Part shown: one piece after another, positions 1 to 8,657 of the stretch
Layout: every line of letters starts with the position of its first letter
Numbering within the stretch: the stretch's first letter is position 1
Source of the DNA: Paenibacillus contaminans
GTDB taxonomy: Bacteria > Bacillota > Bacilli > Paenibacillales > NBRC-103111
DNA: 64,000 nt
Assembly (NCBI RefSeq): GCF_003285015.1
Contig: NZ_QMFB01000019.1
Location: 217 to 64,216, forward strand
Direction of reading: 5' to 3'
The notes under the pieces: generated by a model
The model's input: the letters and a program-made list of their open reading frames with translations, nothing else
Told to the model about the DNA's origin: nothing
Database searches by the model: none
Made by a program: the position numbers and the translations under genes

Positions 1-4
1 AATG

Positions 5-42
5 AAAGCCTCTTTACTGGTTAACCGGTAAAGGGGCTTTTT
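5..42 (+). terminator. Intrinsic terminator of the gene left of the window
   Basis: An AAAGCC...GGCTTT stem with inner TTTAC/GTAAA pairing is followed by a T run. No gene starts before base 220, so it most likely ends the gene lying to the left. Confidence 0.75.
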
Positions 43-219
43 GTGTTTTCTAATGTTTCTTTGCGGAGAAGGCTTTAAAGTACAGGACATAGGTCAGCGT
101 CAAATTGCTGCAGGCGGTAGAGGTTAATTTAGCTGGACGATTTTCCAATAAACTCTTGTTAATTGAAGAATTATGCATGTCTTCCTTGAGCCATACTACC
201 AGCTAAGGAGGAGATACAA

Positions 220-1515
220 ATGAATGGGGAACGGATTTGTACGTTATTTTACGGGTTATTGATCTGTTGTATCGTGCTCTTGGGAACGGCTTGTTCGCAA
301 AATGTGTCGTCCAGACATATTGACGGATACACCTCCGATGAGGCGAAGGCGAAAGCACCTGAAGGAACTGACCATGTGCCAGTGCAAGAGCAGAATCGTT
401 CGGATTTCACGAAGGAAGATAAGGCCCCTGCGGATACCGACATAAAGTCGGGAAATGAACGGCGTACCGGGAACGAGCCGTCGTCACCGGCCGTTCCTAT
501 TCCCTCGGGCGGAAATCAATCGAAGGAAGAAGTAAAAGCCAAGGGCATATACGTTTCCGGGCGTATGGCTGCGAGCGGCTCTTTTCAACAATTGCTCGAT
601 TTGGTGGACCGTACGGATCTAAATGCGATGGTTATTGATATGAAGAACGATTCGGGACAATTTATTTTTCCTAGCAGCATACCTTTAGCCGAACAGATCG
701 GGGCGACCGAGAGTCCGATGATACCGTCTCCGGAAGCTTGGATGCAGCGCCTCAAAGCGAGGAATATATATTCGATAGCAAGAATTGTCGCTTTTAAGGA
801 TCCTTACTTGGCTGTACAGAGACCGGATTTCGCTATGCGTACGAAAGACGGGAACGCTTGGCAAGATGCAAGAGGCGTTTTATGGATTGATCCGTACAAT
901 GAAGAAGTATGGGATTATAATATTGCGATCGCTAAGGAAGCGGCGAGAATTGGTTTTGACGAAATTCAATTCGATTACGTTCGTTTTCCGGAGAACGGTC
1001 AGAAGGTGGACAGGGAGGTCCAGTATCAAAATCCGCATGGATGGAGCAAGGCGAAAGCGATAGAGGCGTTTTTGAGCAAAGTGAAGGAGGGGTTGAAAGG
1101 AACGGATGTATTCGTGTCGGCGGATGTTTTTGGACTTACGACATCGAGCTCCACAGATATGGGAATCGGCCAGGAATGGTCTAAAATCGCCAAGCACGTC
1201 GATGTGATTAGTCCGATGATTTACCCTTCCCATTACGGTAAAGGCGTCTATGGGATCGCGAATCCCGATCAGGAGCCCTATCTGACGGTTAGGCAGGCGG
1301 TGAGCGATGCACTGGCCAAGAACGATGAAGTATTCCGTCTTAACGGCAAATCTCCTGCCATACGGCCATGGTTTCAGGCTTTCACGGCAACATGGCTCCC
1401 TTCCCATCAAAGATATGGAGCGGCTGCGATCAAGGAGCAAATACTTGCAGCTAAAGAGCTGGGCTTGGAGCAATTTATGCTATGGAATCCGGCCTGCAAA
1501 TACGCGTACGAATAA
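220..1515 (+). CDS. Lipoprotein with putative glycoside hydrolase domain (DUF4015 type)
   Basis: 431 residues. The N-terminus has a hydrophobic signal ending in lipobox LGTAC (Cys25), so the protein should be lipid-anchored outside the membrane. Residues about 30-100 are a polar Ser/Pro/Glu-rich linker. From about residue 107 to the end the sequence follows the DUF4015 family: AMVIDMKNDSG near the start and EIQFDYVRFPENG in the middle, a TIM-barrel fold related to glycoside hydrolases. The substrate is not known from sequence. The ATG is preceded by AAGGAGGAG at good spacing. It stands alone between a terminator and the guaB promoter. Family assignment is fairly firm; enzymatic activity is inference. 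Confidence 0.8.
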   Translation: MNGERICTLFYGLLICCIVLLGTACSQNVSSRHIDGYTSDEAKAKAPEGTDHVPVQEQNRSDFTKEDKAPADTDIKSGNERRTGNEPSSPAVPIPSGGNQSKEEVKAKGIYVSGRMAASGSFQQLLDLVDRTDLNAMVIDMKNDSGQFIFPSSIPLAEQIGATESPMIPSPEAWMQRLKARNIYSIARIVAFKDPYLAVQRPDFAMRTKDGNAWQDARGVLWIDPYNEEVWDYNIAIAKEAARIGFDEIQFDYVRFPENGQKVDREVQYQNPHGWSKAKAIEAFLSKVKEGLKGTDVFVSADVFGLTTSSSTDMGIGQEWSKIAKHVDVISPMIYPSHYGKGVYGIANPDQEPYLTVRQAVSDALAKNDEVFRLNGKSPAIRPWFQAFTATWLPSHQRYGAAAIKEQILAAKELGLEQFMLWNPACKYAYE

Positions 1516-1629
1516 AATTTTTCGTTTTGATAAGCCTTCTGTTCGTGCGGAAAGACGGCGATCGGTGAAGAGTTTTTGAAAAAAAGGAAATACATAAATG
1601 AGTTCCTTGAAAATGGAGAGGACATTTTC

Positions 1630-1658
1630 TTGACATGAAAATAGAGCATTGATAATAT
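1630..1658 (+). promoter_or_regulatory. Sigma-A promoter of guaB
   Basis: A perfect -35 TTGACA (1630-1635), a 17-base spacer and a -10 TAATAT (1653-1658) lie 37 bases before the guaB start. No purine riboswitch is visible in the leader. Confidence 0.75.
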
Positions 1659-1694
1659 TGCAATAATATACTCATGTAAGGAGGCGCTCCATTC

Positions 1695-3152
1695 GTGTGG
1701 GAGACGAAGTTTGCGAAGGAAGGGTTAACGTTCGATGACGTGCTGCTCGTACCGAGAAAATCAGCCGTATTCGGGAAGGAAATCGACGTATCGACGGTGC
1801 TGGGTTCTACGCTGAAGCTAAATATTCCTTTTATCAGTTCCGCAATGGATACGGTAACGGAGTCGGCGATGGCGATCGCGATTGCGAGGGAAGGCGGCAT
1901 CGGCATCATTCACAAAAATATGTCGATCGACCTGCAGGCTAACGAGGTTGATCGCGTCAAGCGGTCGGAGAGCGGCGTTATTACGAATCCTTTTTCACTT
2001 ACGCCGGAACATCATGTTTATGACGCGGAAGAGTTGATGGCGAAGTACCGCATTTCCGGGGTGCCTATCGTTGACGGAAACAACAAGCTGGTCGGTATTT
2101 TGACGAATCGCGATTTGCGTTTCGTACACGACTATTCGATTAAAATCAAAGACGTGATGACGACGGAAGGGCTTGTCACCGCACCTGTCGGCACTACGCT
2201 CCAAGAGGCGGAGGGCATTCTTCAGAAGCATAAAATCGAGAAGCTGCCGCTTGTTGACGATCATAATGTGTTAAAGGGTCTTATTACAATAAAAGATATC
2301 GAGAAAGCGATCCAGTTCCCGAACGCTGCCAAGGATCAATACGGCAGACTGCTCGTGGGCGGTGCTCTGGGCGTTTCTAAGGACGTTATGGAGCGCGCTG
2401 CGGCGCTTGTAGAAGTTGGCGTCGACTTGATCGTGGTTGACTCCGCACACGGGCACCACATCAACATCGCCGATACGGTAAGAAAGCTGCGCGGACAATA
2501 TCCGGAGCTTCCGATCGTGGCAGGCAACGTGGCTACGGCGGAAGGCACCCGCGATCTGATTGAAGCAGGGGCCAGCATCGTTAAGGTCGGAATCGGGCCG
2601 GGTTCGATTTGTACAACCCGTATCATCGCCGGTATCGGCGTTCCGCAAATCACGGCAATCTATGATTGCGCGGAAGAAGCCAGAAAGCACGGCGTGCCGA
2701 TCATTGCAGACGGCGGGATCAAATACTCCGGGGACGTCGTCAAAGCGATTGCCGCCGGCGCCAGTGCGGTTATGTTAGGAAGCTTATTCGCAGGTACGGA
2801 AGAAAGTCCCGGTGAATCTGAGATTTATCAAGGCAGACGTTTCAAGGTATACCGCGGAATGGGTTCGTTAGGCGCGATGAAAGAGGGAAGCAAGGACCGT
2901 TATTTCCAAGAAAACGAAAGCAAACTTGTACCGGAAGGCATCGAAGGCCGGATTCCTTATAAAGGACCTGTTGCCGATACGATTTTCCAACTGGTAGGCG
3001 GTTTACGCTCGGGTATGGGTTATTGCGGTACGCAAAACCTTCAAGCGCTTATTAACGATACGCAGTTCGTCAGAATTACCGGAGCAGGCTTGCGCGAAAG
3101 CCATCCGCATGATGTTCATATTACGAAAGAAGCGCCAAACTACTCGCTATAA
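1695..3152 (+). CDS. guaB: IMP dehydrogenase
   Basis: 485 residues, the usual GuaB length. It oxidises IMP to XMP with NAD+, the committed step of GMP synthesis in the cytoplasm. The (beta/alpha)8 barrel is interrupted by a CBS-domain pair at about residues 95-210. The catalytic-cysteine loop GPGSICTTRI and the later flap region with GMGSLGAM are intact. Translation starts at GTG 1695 behind AAGGAGG; the next residues (WETKFAKEGLTFDDVLL) match the family N-terminus. Its own strong promoter and a downstream terminator make it monocistronic. guaB followed by dacA, pdxS, pdxT and serS is the origin-proximal order of B. subtilis. Confidence 0.97.
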   Translation: MWETKFAKEGLTFDDVLLVPRKSAVFGKEIDVSTVLGSTLKLNIPFISSAMDTVTESAMAIAIAREGGIGIIHKNMSIDLQANEVDRVKRSESGVITNPFSLTPEHHVYDAEELMAKYRISGVPIVDGNNKLVGILTNRDLRFVHDYSIKIKDVMTTEGLVTAPVGTTLQEAEGILQKHKIEKLPLVDDHNVLKGLITIKDIEKAIQFPNAAKDQYGRLLVGGALGVSKDVMERAAALVEVGVDLIVVDSAHGHHINIADTVRKLRGQYPELPIVAGNVATAEGTRDLIEAGASIVKVGIGPGSICTTRIIAGIGVPQITAIYDCAEEARKHGVPIIADGGIKYSGDVVKAIAAGASAVMLGSLFAGTEESPGESEIYQGRRFKVYRGMGSLGAMKEGSKDRYFQENESKLVPEGIEGRIPYKGPVADTIFQLVGGLRSGMGYCGTQNLQALINDTQFVRITGAGLRESHPHDVHITKEAPNYSL

Positions 3153-3175
3153 GCGGAGTGACGGCTTGAAGGGAA

Positions 3176-3207
3176 GCAGCGGTTATCATAACGCTGTTTC
3201 TTTTTTA
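3176..3207 (+). terminator. Terminator of guaB
   Basis: CAGCG-G-TTAT pairs with ATAACGCTG (one bulged G), followed by TTTCTTTTTT, 25 bases after the guaB stop. Confidence 0.75.
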
Positions 3208-3212
3208 TTAAT

Positions 3213-3296
3213 CGGCAAGAAAGAATTTATCCGCGAATTGTTCGATTTCCCGGTAAACGCGCCTGCCCTTTAGGACGTCGAAGCCGTTTATCCTTG
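3213..3296 (+). repeat. Interspersed hairpin repeat, copy A
   Basis: About 84 bases nearly matching 33452-33535. The shared core is TTCGATTTCCCGGTAAACGC, then CGCCTGCCCTT, then GAAGCCGTTTATCCTTG. The TAAACG and CGTTTA arms are inverted relative to each other. Shorter relatives lie at 40728, 54632 and, reversed, at 46723. Confidence 0.8.
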
Positions 3297-3346
3297 TTGC
3301 GTCTAAAGACCTACCCCTTTGCAAGGTGAATTTACGTGTTCCCATA

Positions 3347-3355
3347 TGGTACAAT
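3347..3355 (+). promoter_or_regulatory. Extended -10 element for dacA
   Basis: TGGTACAAT (TGn plus a -10 hexamer) lies about 30 bases before the gene. No well-spaced -35 is visible, which is usual for extended -10 promoters. Confidence 0.4.
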
Positions 3356-3387
3356 GTAAAAATAAATCACATCATATATGGGAGTGA

Positions 3388-4686
3388 GTGTGGGAATTGA
3401 AACGGTTCACAAAGATGAAACGATACGTCGCGATGTTGGTAGTGGCTCTTCTAGGGCTGCAGTTGCTAATGATAAAACCGGAGAGCGCGTTGGCCGCGGA
3501 TACGGTAGATTTGAAGCTGGAAGTGAAGTCGGCGATCTTGATGGATGCTGCGACCGGGCAGATTTTATACGAATTGAACGCCGATACGGCGCTGCCTCCC
3601 GCCAGTATGGCAAAGATGATGACCGAATATCTTGTTATGGAAAACATCAAGTCTGGGAAACTTACTTGGGACGAGCTGGTTACGACGAGCAAATATGCTG
3701 CTGACGTACCGGGTTCCGGCGACTTGTTGGCTAATGGCGAGAAGCTTTCTGTCAAAAGCATGTTTCAAGCGATGTCGATCTATTCGGGCAATGACGCTTC
3801 CGTAGCATTGGCTGAACGGATTGCAGGTTCGGAAGAAAATTTCGCCAAAATGATGAATGATAAGGCAAAGGAGCTCGGTCTGCCGACTGCCCACTTTGTA
3901 ACGTCAACAGGCCTTAGCAAAAATGATCTTAAAGCCTTCCCTCCGATCAACCTGGAAGGCGAGACGTTAATGTCCGCTAAAGATGCTGCGATGCTCGCTT
4001 TTCGGATTATTAATGATCACCCGGAAGTGCTTGAGTTTACGAAAATCCCTTCTCTTAAGCTCCGTGAAAGGGACAAGTCCCCGATGATCAACTGGAACTG
4101 GATGCTGGAAGGAAATCAAAGCGTAACGAACTTCAAGAAATACGCTTATCAGGGGTTGGACGGGCTAAAAACAGGATCGACCGACGAGGCGGGTTACTGC
4201 TTTACGGGAACTGCGGTTCGCAATGGTATGCGCTTAATCAGCGTCGTTATGGGAACGGATTCCGAGCCGAAGCGTTTTGAGGAGACGCGTAAGCTTCTGG
4301 ATTACGGCTTCAATAACTTCGAGAAGAAGGATATCATCGCCGCGAAAGCCGAAATCGATACCATGAAAACCGTCGAGCTGAAAAAAGGCGTGAAAACTTC
4401 CGTTCCTGTCGTGACGGAAAGCGCGCTTTCGATGGTTGTCAAAAAAGGAACGACCGAAGATCAAATCGTGAAGACGGCCGAACCGATCGAGGAAAGCAAG
4501 CGGGTCGCTCCTATCAAGCAAGGAGATGTACTGGGCACCGTTAAAGTCACGTACAACGGGAAGGATCAATCGGTTAATTTGGTGGCATCCGAGGATGTCG
4601 ATAAGGGAAGCTGGATTCGCCTTTTGTTCCGGGCCATCAAAAACTTCTTCGTCGATCTGTTCAGCGGCATCAAGAACATGTTCTAG
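3388..4686 (+). CDS. dacA: D-alanyl-D-alanine carboxypeptidase (PBP5 type)
   Basis: 432 residues. It trims the terminal D-alanine of peptidoglycan stem peptides on the outer membrane face. A Sec signal peptide ends near ESALAA. The three penicillin-binding motifs are present: SMAK (Ser73, Lys76), SGN and KTG (in LKTGSTDEAG). A C-terminal beta domain is followed by an amphipathic helix (WIRLLFRAIKNFF) that anchors the protein, as in DacA. The start is uncertain: GTG 3388 sits very close to GGAG (3381), TTG 3397 has better spacing, and ATG 3415 gives the most typical signal peptide. Length and position after guaB fit vegetative dacA. Confidence 0.93.
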   Translation: MWELKRFTKMKRYVAMLVVALLGLQLLMIKPESALAADTVDLKLEVKSAILMDAATGQILYELNADTALPPASMAKMMTEYLVMENIKSGKLTWDELVTTSKYAADVPGSGDLLANGEKLSVKSMFQAMSIYSGNDASVALAERIAGSEENFAKMMNDKAKELGLPTAHFVTSTGLSKNDLKAFPPINLEGETLMSAKDAAMLAFRIINDHPEVLEFTKIPSLKLRERDKSPMINWNWMLEGNQSVTNFKKYAYQGLDGLKTGSTDEAGYCFTGTAVRNGMRLISVVMGTDSEPKRFEETRKLLDYGFNNFEKKDIIAAKAEIDTMKTVELKKGVKTSVPVVTESALSMVVKKGTTEDQIVKTAEPIEESKRVAPIKQGDVLGTVKVTYNGKDQSVNLVASEDVDKGSWIRLLFRAIKNFFVDLFSGIKNMF

Positions 4687-4834
4687 ACAAAATGTTGACA
4701 CCTGAACAAGGTGAGAAATATGGGCGATAAGGTTGTATAATGTCGACCCATGCTGTAAAATAATTTGTTAGGAGTTTGTCAAATTCGGTTCAAAATAAAA
4801 TCAGCTCTTATGCCATTTGGGAGGTCAATTCGCA

Positions 4835-5716
4835 ATGGAAACAGGAACGTCTCGCGTTAAAAAAGGTATGGCCGAAATGCAAAAAGGCGGCGTCATCATG
4901 GACGTCATGAACGCTGAACAAGCTAAAGTTGCCGAAGCGGCTGGAGCATCCGCCGTTATGGCGCTTGAGCGGGTACCGGCAGACATTCGTGCGGCAGGCG
5001 GCGTAGCCCGTATGGCGGATCCGACAATCGTCGAGGAAGTTATGAAGGTTGTTTCGATTCCGGTAATGGCGAAAGCGCGTATCGGTCATTTTGTCGAAGC
5101 GAAAGTGCTTGAATCCCTCGGCGTCGATTATCTCGACGAGAGCGAAGTACTGACACCGGCTGACGAAGTATTCCATATTAACAAAAAAGAGTTCACGGTA
5201 CCTTTCGTGTGCGGCGCGCGCGACCTCGGCGAGGCGCTCCGTCGGATCGGCGAAGGCGCTTCGATGATTCGTACGAAGGGCGAGCCGGGAACTGGAAATA
5301 TCGTTGAAGCCGTTCGTCATATGCGCATGATCTGGTCGCAAATCCGGAAAGTGCAAAGCCTGGCGAAGGACGAGCTGATGGCGGAAGCAAAAAACTTGGG
5401 CGCTCCATACGAATTGCTTGCTTTCGTTCACGAGAACGGCAAGCTTCCGGTCGTTAACTTTGCGGCTGGCGGCGTAGCTACTCCTGCGGATGCGGCATTG
5501 ATGATGCATCTCGGCGCTGACGGCGTATTTGTCGGATCGGGTATTTTCAAATCCGACAGCCCTGAGAAGTTTGCAAAAGCGATCGTTGAGGCGACTACGC
5601 ACTACACGGATTACGCTTTGATTGCAAACCTTTCGAAAAACCTCGGCACGCCGATGAAAGGCATTGAAATCTCCAAGCTGAATGCCTCCGAGCGTATGCA
5701 GGATCGCGGCTGGTAA
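4835..5716 (+). CDS. pdxS: Pyridoxal 5'-phosphate synthase, synthase subunit
   Basis: 293 residues from ATG 4835, chosen because GGGAGG lies 9 bases upstream; an in-frame ATG at 4817 has no ribosome site. PdxS makes pyridoxal phosphate from ribose 5-phosphate, glyceraldehyde 3-phosphate and ammonia supplied by PdxT. Family stretches VIMDVMN, ALERVPADIRAAGG and PVMAKARIGHFVEA (with the active-site lysine) and the glycine-rich phosphate loop GADGVFVGSGIFKS are intact. A TATAAT at 4736-4741 is a plausible -10 without a clear -35. pdxT follows after a gap holding a strong hairpin. Confidence 0.97.
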   Translation: METGTSRVKKGMAEMQKGGVIMDVMNAEQAKVAEAAGASAVMALERVPADIRAAGGVARMADPTIVEEVMKVVSIPVMAKARIGHFVEAKVLESLGVDYLDESEVLTPADEVFHINKKEFTVPFVCGARDLGEALRRIGEGASMIRTKGEPGTGNIVEAVRHMRMIWSQIRKVQSLAKDELMAEAKNLGAPYELLAFVHENGKLPVVNFAAGGVATPADAALMMHLGADGVFVGSGIFKSDSPEKFAKAIVEATTHYTDYALIANLSKNLGTPMKGIEISKLNASERMQDRGW

Positions 5717-5743
5717 TCAAGCTTAAATAGTTAGGCATATTCG

Positions 5744-5805
5744 ATGCGGCAGATGTGCGGACCGGCTCCTATTGCCCGGTTACCGCATCATCTGTCCGCA
5801 TTTTT
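5744..5805 (+). terminator. Terminator-like hairpin between pdxS and pdxT
   Basis: A long imperfect stem, ATGCGG-c-AGATG-t-GCGG-a-CCGG against CCGG..CCGC..CATCT..CCGCAT, is followed at once by TTTTT. It lies inside the two-gene operon, so it probably acts as a partial terminator or attenuator. No separate pdxT promoter is evident after it. Confidence 0.7.
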
Positions 5806-5838
5806 ACAGCTATAGCGAGTTGGAAAGAAGGAACGGAC

Positions 5839-6411
5839 ATGAAAATAGGGGTACTTGCGCTGCAAGGCGCGGTTGCCGAGCATATCCGAATGCTGGAATT
5901 GGCCGGCGCTGAAGGAGTCGTTGTTAAACGGACCGAGCAGCTATCGGAAATCGGCGGTATTGTCATTCCCGGCGGAGAGAGCACGACAATCGGCAAGCTG
6001 ATGCGCACATACGGCTTTATCGATGCGCTGAGGCAGTTTTCAGCGGAAGGCAAGCCGATTTTCGGCACTTGCGCAGGTCTCATCGTGATGGCCAAGGAAA
6101 TTTCGGGTCAGCCGGAAGCTCATCTCGAGCTTATGAATATTACCGTTGCCCGTAACGCTTTCGGACGGCAAAGAGAAAGCTTCGAGACGGATCTGGACGT
6201 ACACGGAATCAGCGAGAAAGTAAGAGCGGTATTCATTCGTGCGCCGCTGATCGAGAAAGTAGGGGAAGGTGTCGAGATTCTGTCCACCTATAACGGACAA
6301 ATCGTGGCCGCCCGCCAAAAGCATCTGCTTGTTGCGTCGTTCCATCCGGAGCTGACCAACGATTACCGGATGCATGGATATTTTCTCGAGATGGTTAAAC
6401 AACGCGGGTAA
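5839..6411 (+). CDS. pdxT: Pyridoxal 5'-phosphate synthase, glutaminase subunit
   Basis: 190 residues from ATG 5839, preceded by AAGAAGGA; the family N-terminus MKIGVLALQGA begins here. PdxT hydrolyses glutamine and channels ammonia to PdxS in a 12+12 complex. The class I amidotransferase triad is visible: nucleophile Cys in FGTCAGL, and His and Glu in SFHPELTND. The PGGEST motif of the family is also present. It is co-directional with pdxS, separated by a terminator-like hairpin that may lower its dosage. Confidence 0.97.
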   Translation: MKIGVLALQGAVAEHIRMLELAGAEGVVVKRTEQLSEIGGIVIPGGESTTIGKLMRTYGFIDALRQFSAEGKPIFGTCAGLIVMAKEISGQPEAHLELMNITVARNAFGRQRESFETDLDVHGISEKVRAVFIRAPLIEKVGEGVEILSTYNGQIVAARQKHLLVASFHPELTNDYRMHGYFLEMVKQRG

Positions 6412-6438
6412 ACTACTTCCCTTTCTGGAGGGGTTATT

Positions 6439-7719
6439 TTGTTTGATGCCAAGCTGTTAAGAAATGAATTCGAACGCGTTCAGCAGGCGATGAGCAATCG
6501 CGGAAAGCAGCTCGAAGAAGTCGATCGTTTTCCAGGCGTGGACTCGAAACGCAGGGAATTGCTGCAGGAAGTGGAACAGCTCAAGAACCGGCGGAATGTC
6601 GTTTCTCAGGAAGTCGCCGTAAAGAAACGCGCTAAAGAAAATGCAGATGATCTTATCGAAGAAATGAAAATCGTCGGCGACCGGATTAAAGTGCTGGACG
6701 ACGAAATTCGTATCCTCGAGTCCGAGCTGAACGATATTTTGCTTGCGATTCCGAACGTGCCGCATGAATCGGTGCCGGTCGGCAAATCCGAGGATAATAA
6801 CGTTGAGGTTAGACGGATCGGCGAACAAACCTCTTTCGCTTTTGCTCCGAAAGCGCATTGGGAAATTGCTCATGATCTGGATATTCTGGATTTTGAAAAT
6901 GCGGGCAAAGTGACAGGCTCCCGTTTTGTGTTCTATAAGGGGCTTGGAGCGAGATTGGAACGGGCACTCATGAACTTCATGATGGACCTTCACGCCGACC
7001 GGCACGGGTACGAGGAAATGCTTCCTCCTTACATCGTGAATCGGGACAGCATGACCGGAACAGGCCAGCTTCCGAAGTTCGAGGAAGATGTGTTTAAAAT
7101 TCAAGATACGGATTATTTCTTGGTACCGACAGCGGAAGTTCCGGTAACTAACTATCATCGCGACGACATTCTGCCTGTCGAGGCTTTGCCGAAATATTTC
7201 GTAGCATTCAGCGCTTGCTTCCGTTCCGAAGCCGGAGCGGCAGGCCGGGATACACGCGGGTTAATTAGACAGCATCAGTTCAACAAGGTCGAGCTGGTTA
7301 AGATGGTCAAGCCGGAGGACTCTTATGACGAGCTGGAGAAGCTGACGAATGAAGCCGAGACGGTATTGGAGCTGCTGAAGCTGCCATACCGCTGTATGAG
7401 CCTCTGTACGGGCGATATGGGCTTTGCGTCGGCCAAGACGTACGATCTTGAGGTTTGGCTGCCTAGCAGCGGCACGTACCGCGAGATTTCGTCCTGCAGC
7501 AACTTCGAGGACTTCCAGGCGCGCCGCGCCAACATCCGCTTCCGTCGCGATTCGAAAGCGAAGCCGGAGTTCATCCATACGCTGAACGGTTCCGGGCTTG
7601 CGCTTGGGCGTACGGTGGCTGCGATTTTGGAAAATTATCAGCAGGAAGACGGCACCGTGTTAGTGCCTGAAGTTCTTCAACCTTATATGAATGGCCTTAA
7701 GGTGATCGGCAGAAAATAG
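6439..7719 (+). CDS. serS: Seryl-tRNA synthetase
   Basis: 426 residues, start TTG 6439 behind GGAGGGG. It charges tRNA-Ser. An N-terminal antiparallel coiled coil (about residues 30-105, rich in Lys/Glu) is followed by the class II catalytic core: motif 2 FSACFRSEAGAAGRDTRGL, a TAEVPVTN segment and motif 3 near GSGLALGRTVAAILENYQ. It follows pdxT by 27 bases, as in B. subtilis. No T-box leader (GGTGG box or specifier stem) is visible in that gap, so regulation by uncharged tRNA through a leader is not supported here. A tRNA-Ser gene lies just downstream. Confidence 0.97.
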   Translation: MFDAKLLRNEFERVQQAMSNRGKQLEEVDRFPGVDSKRRELLQEVEQLKNRRNVVSQEVAVKKRAKENADDLIEEMKIVGDRIKVLDDEIRILESELNDILLAIPNVPHESVPVGKSEDNNVEVRRIGEQTSFAFAPKAHWEIAHDLDILDFENAGKVTGSRFVFYKGLGARLERALMNFMMDLHADRHGYEEMLPPYIVNRDSMTGTGQLPKFEEDVFKIQDTDYFLVPTAEVPVTNYHRDDILPVEALPKYFVAFSACFRSEAGAAGRDTRGLIRQHQFNKVELVKMVKPEDSYDELEKLTNEAETVLELLKLPYRCMSLCTGDMGFASAKTYDLEVWLPSSGTYREISSCSNFEDFQARRANIRFRRDSKAKPEFIHTLNGSGLALGRTVAAILENYQQEDGTVLVPEVLQPYMNGLKVIGRK

Positions 7720-7722
7720 AGG

Positions 7723-7752
7723 TTGATATTGTTTTCACATTTATGTTAAAAT
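7723..7752 (+). promoter_or_regulatory. Promoter of tRNA-Ser
   Basis: -35 TTGATA (7723-7728), 18-base spacer, -10 TAAAAT (7747-7752), about 45 bases before the mature tRNA. Confidence 0.65.
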
Positions 7753-7768
7753 TCAATGTGCATCTGGA

Positions 7769-7791
7769 AATTTCCTAAACGTTAGGAAATT
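7769..7791 (+). other. Perfect 10-bp hairpin in the tRNA-Ser precursor leader
   Basis: AATTTCCTAA, loop ACG, TTAGGAAATT. It sits six bases before the tRNA 5' end, so it would lie in the transcribed leader removed by RNase P. Confidence 0.7.
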
Positions 7792-7797
7792 CCACTT

Positions 7798-7887
7798 GGA
7801 GAGGTGGTCGAGTGGTTTAAGGCTCTGGTCTTGAAAACCAGCGAAGGGGTAACTCTTCCGTGGGTTCGAATCCCACCCTCTCCGCCA
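7798..7887 (+). tRNA. tRNA-Ser (UGA)
   Basis: 90 bases including an encoded CCA. Acceptor stem GGAGAGG/CCTCTCC, anticodon stem-loop CTGGT-CTTGAAA-ACCAG giving anticodon UGA, a long variable arm typical of serine tRNAs and a GGTTCGAATCC T-arm. Confidence 0.97.
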
Positions 7888-7909
7888 CTAAGCTAATCAT
7901 GAAACTTAC

Positions 7910-7945
7910 AGCCATTTGGACGATTATCGTCCGGGTGGCTTTTTT
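7910..7945 (+). terminator. Terminator after tRNA-Ser
   Basis: AGCCA with inner GGACGAT/ATCGTCC and TGGCT, then TTTTT. Confidence 0.85.
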
Positions 7946-8130
7946 ATATTCACAATGTTTATCCGCCTTACAGTGTCGATTCCGATTGGGCGGAATCGAA
8001 ATCCAAGCGCATGCAACAAGCGACGATCCCTTCAGCCGTACTTGGATAATTTAGTTTCTTCAAGTGGAACCGAGAGCTTGTATAAAAGGCTGTCCGTCTC
8101 CATACGTTAACACTGTGGAGGTGGTAACAG

Positions 8131-8478
8131 ATGAGGAAAAAAGAAAGTCCGGCAATCGATCAAGAGCAGCTCGTAGCCGCTTGGAAGCGCACGCTGCCGA
8201 CCGTGCTGAACGCGTCCGACAAAGTTTCGGTCTATGCCGACGAAGCCGATCCGCAAGCGATTCGGATTACGATTTTAGCGGAAGGCCGCTCCGGTTATGA
8301 ATTTGATTTTACATGCAGGTACGTGGACGATCGGGAAGTGAAGGTTCAATTGGTCGACGCGGAGCGCGATGAAGTAACGGTCGACGAGCGGGGCGAACGA
8401 ATTCAGCAGATGGTGGAGGATTATATTCGCCACATCCATGAATGCGCGCAGGTACTGCATGCCGAGACGCATGCTTAA
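8131..8478 (+). CDS. Hypothetical protein, 115 residues
   Basis: I do not recognise this family. The ATG has a good GGAGGTGG site. The protein is charged and soluble, with no signal or membrane segment. A beta-rich middle (IRITILAEGRSGYEFDFTCRYVDDREVKVQLVDAE) is flanked by helices, and the C-terminal helix contains two histidines and a cysteine (DYIRHIHECAQVLHAETHA). It heads a cluster of three short genes, each with its own ribosome site, ending in one terminator, so they are probably co-transcribed. A spore-related role is possible because the third gene resembles SspP; that is inference. Confidence 0.7.
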   Translation: MRKKESPAIDQEQLVAAWKRTLPTVLNASDKVSVYADEADPQAIRITILAEGRSGYEFDFTCRYVDDREVKVQLVDAERDEVTVDERGERIQQMVEDYIRHIHECAQVLHAETHA

Positions 8479-8496
8479 CAACGGAGGCGATACACG

Positions 8497-8643
8497 ATGA
8501 CGAAGAATCGAGCAACCGATAAAAATTTGCAGAACGTGGTAAAGGACTTCGATAAAACGCCGGTCAACAGCCACGATGCCCAGCAAATTCAGCAGCAAAC
8601 GAACGATCGCCGCCATAAGGACTCGTTAAATCACGAAGGATAG
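8497..8643 (+). CDS. Small hydrophilic protein, 48 residues
   Basis: Starts at ATG 8497 behind CGGAGGCGAT, 18 bases after the previous gene, and ends 14 bases before the next. The product is strongly hydrophilic, rich in Asn, Gln, Lys, Asp and His, with no hydrophobic core (for example KTPVNSHDAQQIQQQTND). That composition suits minor small acid-soluble spore proteins, and it sits in the place sspO takes before sspP in Bacillus, but it does not match the SspO sequence I know. Function is unassigned. Confidence 0.65.
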   Translation: MTKNRATDKNLQNVVKDFDKTPVNSHDAQQIQQQTNDRRHKDSLNHEG

Positions 8644-8657
8644 GGAGGAATACGCAC

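Noticed and set aside
880..1473. Minus-strand frame opposite the DUF4015 lipoprotein
   Set aside because: Antisense to a gene with signal peptide, ribosome site and family motifs; no evidence of its own.
1516..1694. Guanine riboswitch before guaB
   Set aside because: No purine aptamer core (TATA...CCTAC) is present; only a promoter is seen.
6412..6438. T-box leader before serS
   Set aside because: Only 27 bases separate pdxT and serS, and no T-box sequence is present.
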